From positions 2,480,001-2,544,000 of the forward strand of contig NZ_CP089312.1 of the NCBI RefSeq assembly GCF_021545335.1: a DNA stretch of 64,000 nt, read 5' to 3'. The notes beneath the pieces are model-generated. The model saw only the letters and a program-made list of their open reading frames with translations, was not told where the DNA came from and did not search any database. The translations under genes were made by a program, and so were the position numbers. The DNA is from Streptomyces sp. GQFP (GTDB lineage: Bacteria; Actinomycetota; Actinomycetes; Streptomycetales; Streptomycetaceae). This document shows positions 63,675 through 64,000 of the stretch, in pieces (within the stretch, counting starts at the first letter, position 1; each line of letters begins with the position of its first letter).

Positions 63675-64000
63675 TCAGCGTCGTTCGGGCTTGGCGCTGC
63701 GCGACATCAGTTCCTTCAGGGCCACGACTGGCGCCTTGCCCTCGTGCACGATGCCGACGACCGTCTCCGTGATCGGCATGTCGACACCGTGCCTGCGGGC
63801 CAGATCCAGCACGCTCTCACAGGACTTGACGCCCTCCGCGGTCTGCTTGGTGACCGCGATGGTCTCCTGCAGGGTCATGCCCTTGCCGAGGTTGGTGCCG
63901 AAGGTGTGGTTGCGGGAGAGGGGCGAGGAGCAGGTCGCCACCAGGTCTCCCAGGCCCGCGAGTCCGGAGAAGGTGAGCGGGTCGGCGCCCATCGCGAGGC
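63675..64000 (-). CDS. gpsA: Glycerol-3-phosphate dehydrogenase [NAD(P)+], C-terminal part
   Basis: Only the last ~108 residues lie in the window; the gene continues past 64000. The conserved FSGLAGLGDLVATCSSPLSR (substrate-site region) and the C-terminal PITETVVGIVHEGKAPVVAL identify GpsA, which makes glycerol-3-phosphate for phospholipids. It is 59 bases upstream of ddl in the same direction, an arrangement common in Streptomyces. Confidence 0.93.
   Translation of the reverse strand, partial: LAMGADPLTFSGLAGLGDLVATCSSPLSRNHTFGTNLGKGMTLQETIAVTKQTAEGVKSCESVLDLARRHGVDMPITETVVGIVHEGKAPVVALKELMSRSAKPERR

Overview
The window is a GC-rich actinobacterial chromosome segment, almost certainly from a Streptomyces. 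The evidence is the sporulation sigma factor WhiG, NsdA, four tandem type I signal peptidases (sipW/X/Y/Z), an amtB-glnK-glnD operon behind a GlnR site, a DivIVA/SepIVA-like coiled-coil protein, and the strong GC bias with frequent GTG starts. Gene order closely follows the conserved Streptomyces core from cdsA/frr/pyrH to gpsA, so most of the window is housekeeping. The unusual material lies in a few inserted genes, in gene-end relics and in intergenic repeats.

Layout. 0.1-4.8 kb: cdsA, frr, pyrH, tsf, rpsB (all minus). 5.1-7.3 kb: a secreted M23 peptidase (plus), a TetR regulator and whiG (minus). 7.6-15.4 kb, minus: dprA, a ComM-type AAA protein, yraN, a DUF2469 gene, a NUDIX hydrolase, sipZ, sipY, sipX, sipW. 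15.5-18.1 kb, minus: the ribosome-maturation operon rpsP-khpA-rimM-trmD-rplS. 18.5-25.4 kb: a SprT-like metalloprotein, an archaeal/eukaryotic-type ProRS, a methyltransferase (plus), an FtsH homologue and ffh. 25.5-29.8 kb: a CRISPR-like two-repeat locus, then the nitrogen operon glnD, glnK, amtB. 30.1-37.3 kb: nsdA, a stand-alone prim-pol domain protein (plus), ftsY, a luciferase-like monooxygenase and a small gene (plus), glcP. 37.5-48.6 kb: smc with a very large repeat-filled insertion in its hinge, a small coiled-coil gene, acyP, a CAP-domain protein and HxlR regulator (plus), mutM, rnc, rpmF, DUF177, sepIVA-like. 48.7-52.2 kb: coaD, rsmD, recG. 52.4-57.1 kb: a coupled HSP90-like ATPase plus TPR protein (plus). 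57.3-64.0 kb: a fatty-acid-kinase-like DAK gene, rpmB (plus), thiD, thiL, an Lrp ligand-domain protein and a DUF3515 lipoprotein (plus), ddl, and the 3' part of gpsA.

How the genes work together. Much of the window serves translation and protein export: ribosomal proteins S2, S16, L19, L28, L32; EF-Ts and ribosome recycling; TrmD, RimM, RsmD, RNase III; SRP54 and FtsY; four signal peptidases. A second theme is DNA handling (Smc, RecG, MutM, DprA, ComM, YraN). A third is nitrogen and carbon supply (AmtB, GlnK, GlnD, GlcP). A fourth is development (WhiG, NsdA).

Most notable observations: (1) a degenerate two-repeat type I-E CRISPR-like locus just downstream of glnD, whose single spacer encodes the same eight residues as the end of GlnD with only third-position changes; (2) a diverged second copy of the comM 3' end between comM and dprA; (3) an insertion of roughly 260 residues, with 105-bp tandem repeats, in the Smc hinge; (4) the HSP90-like/TPR pair set between the core genes recG and the DAK gene; (5) several perfect palindromes and long inverted repeats in leaders and between convergent genes.
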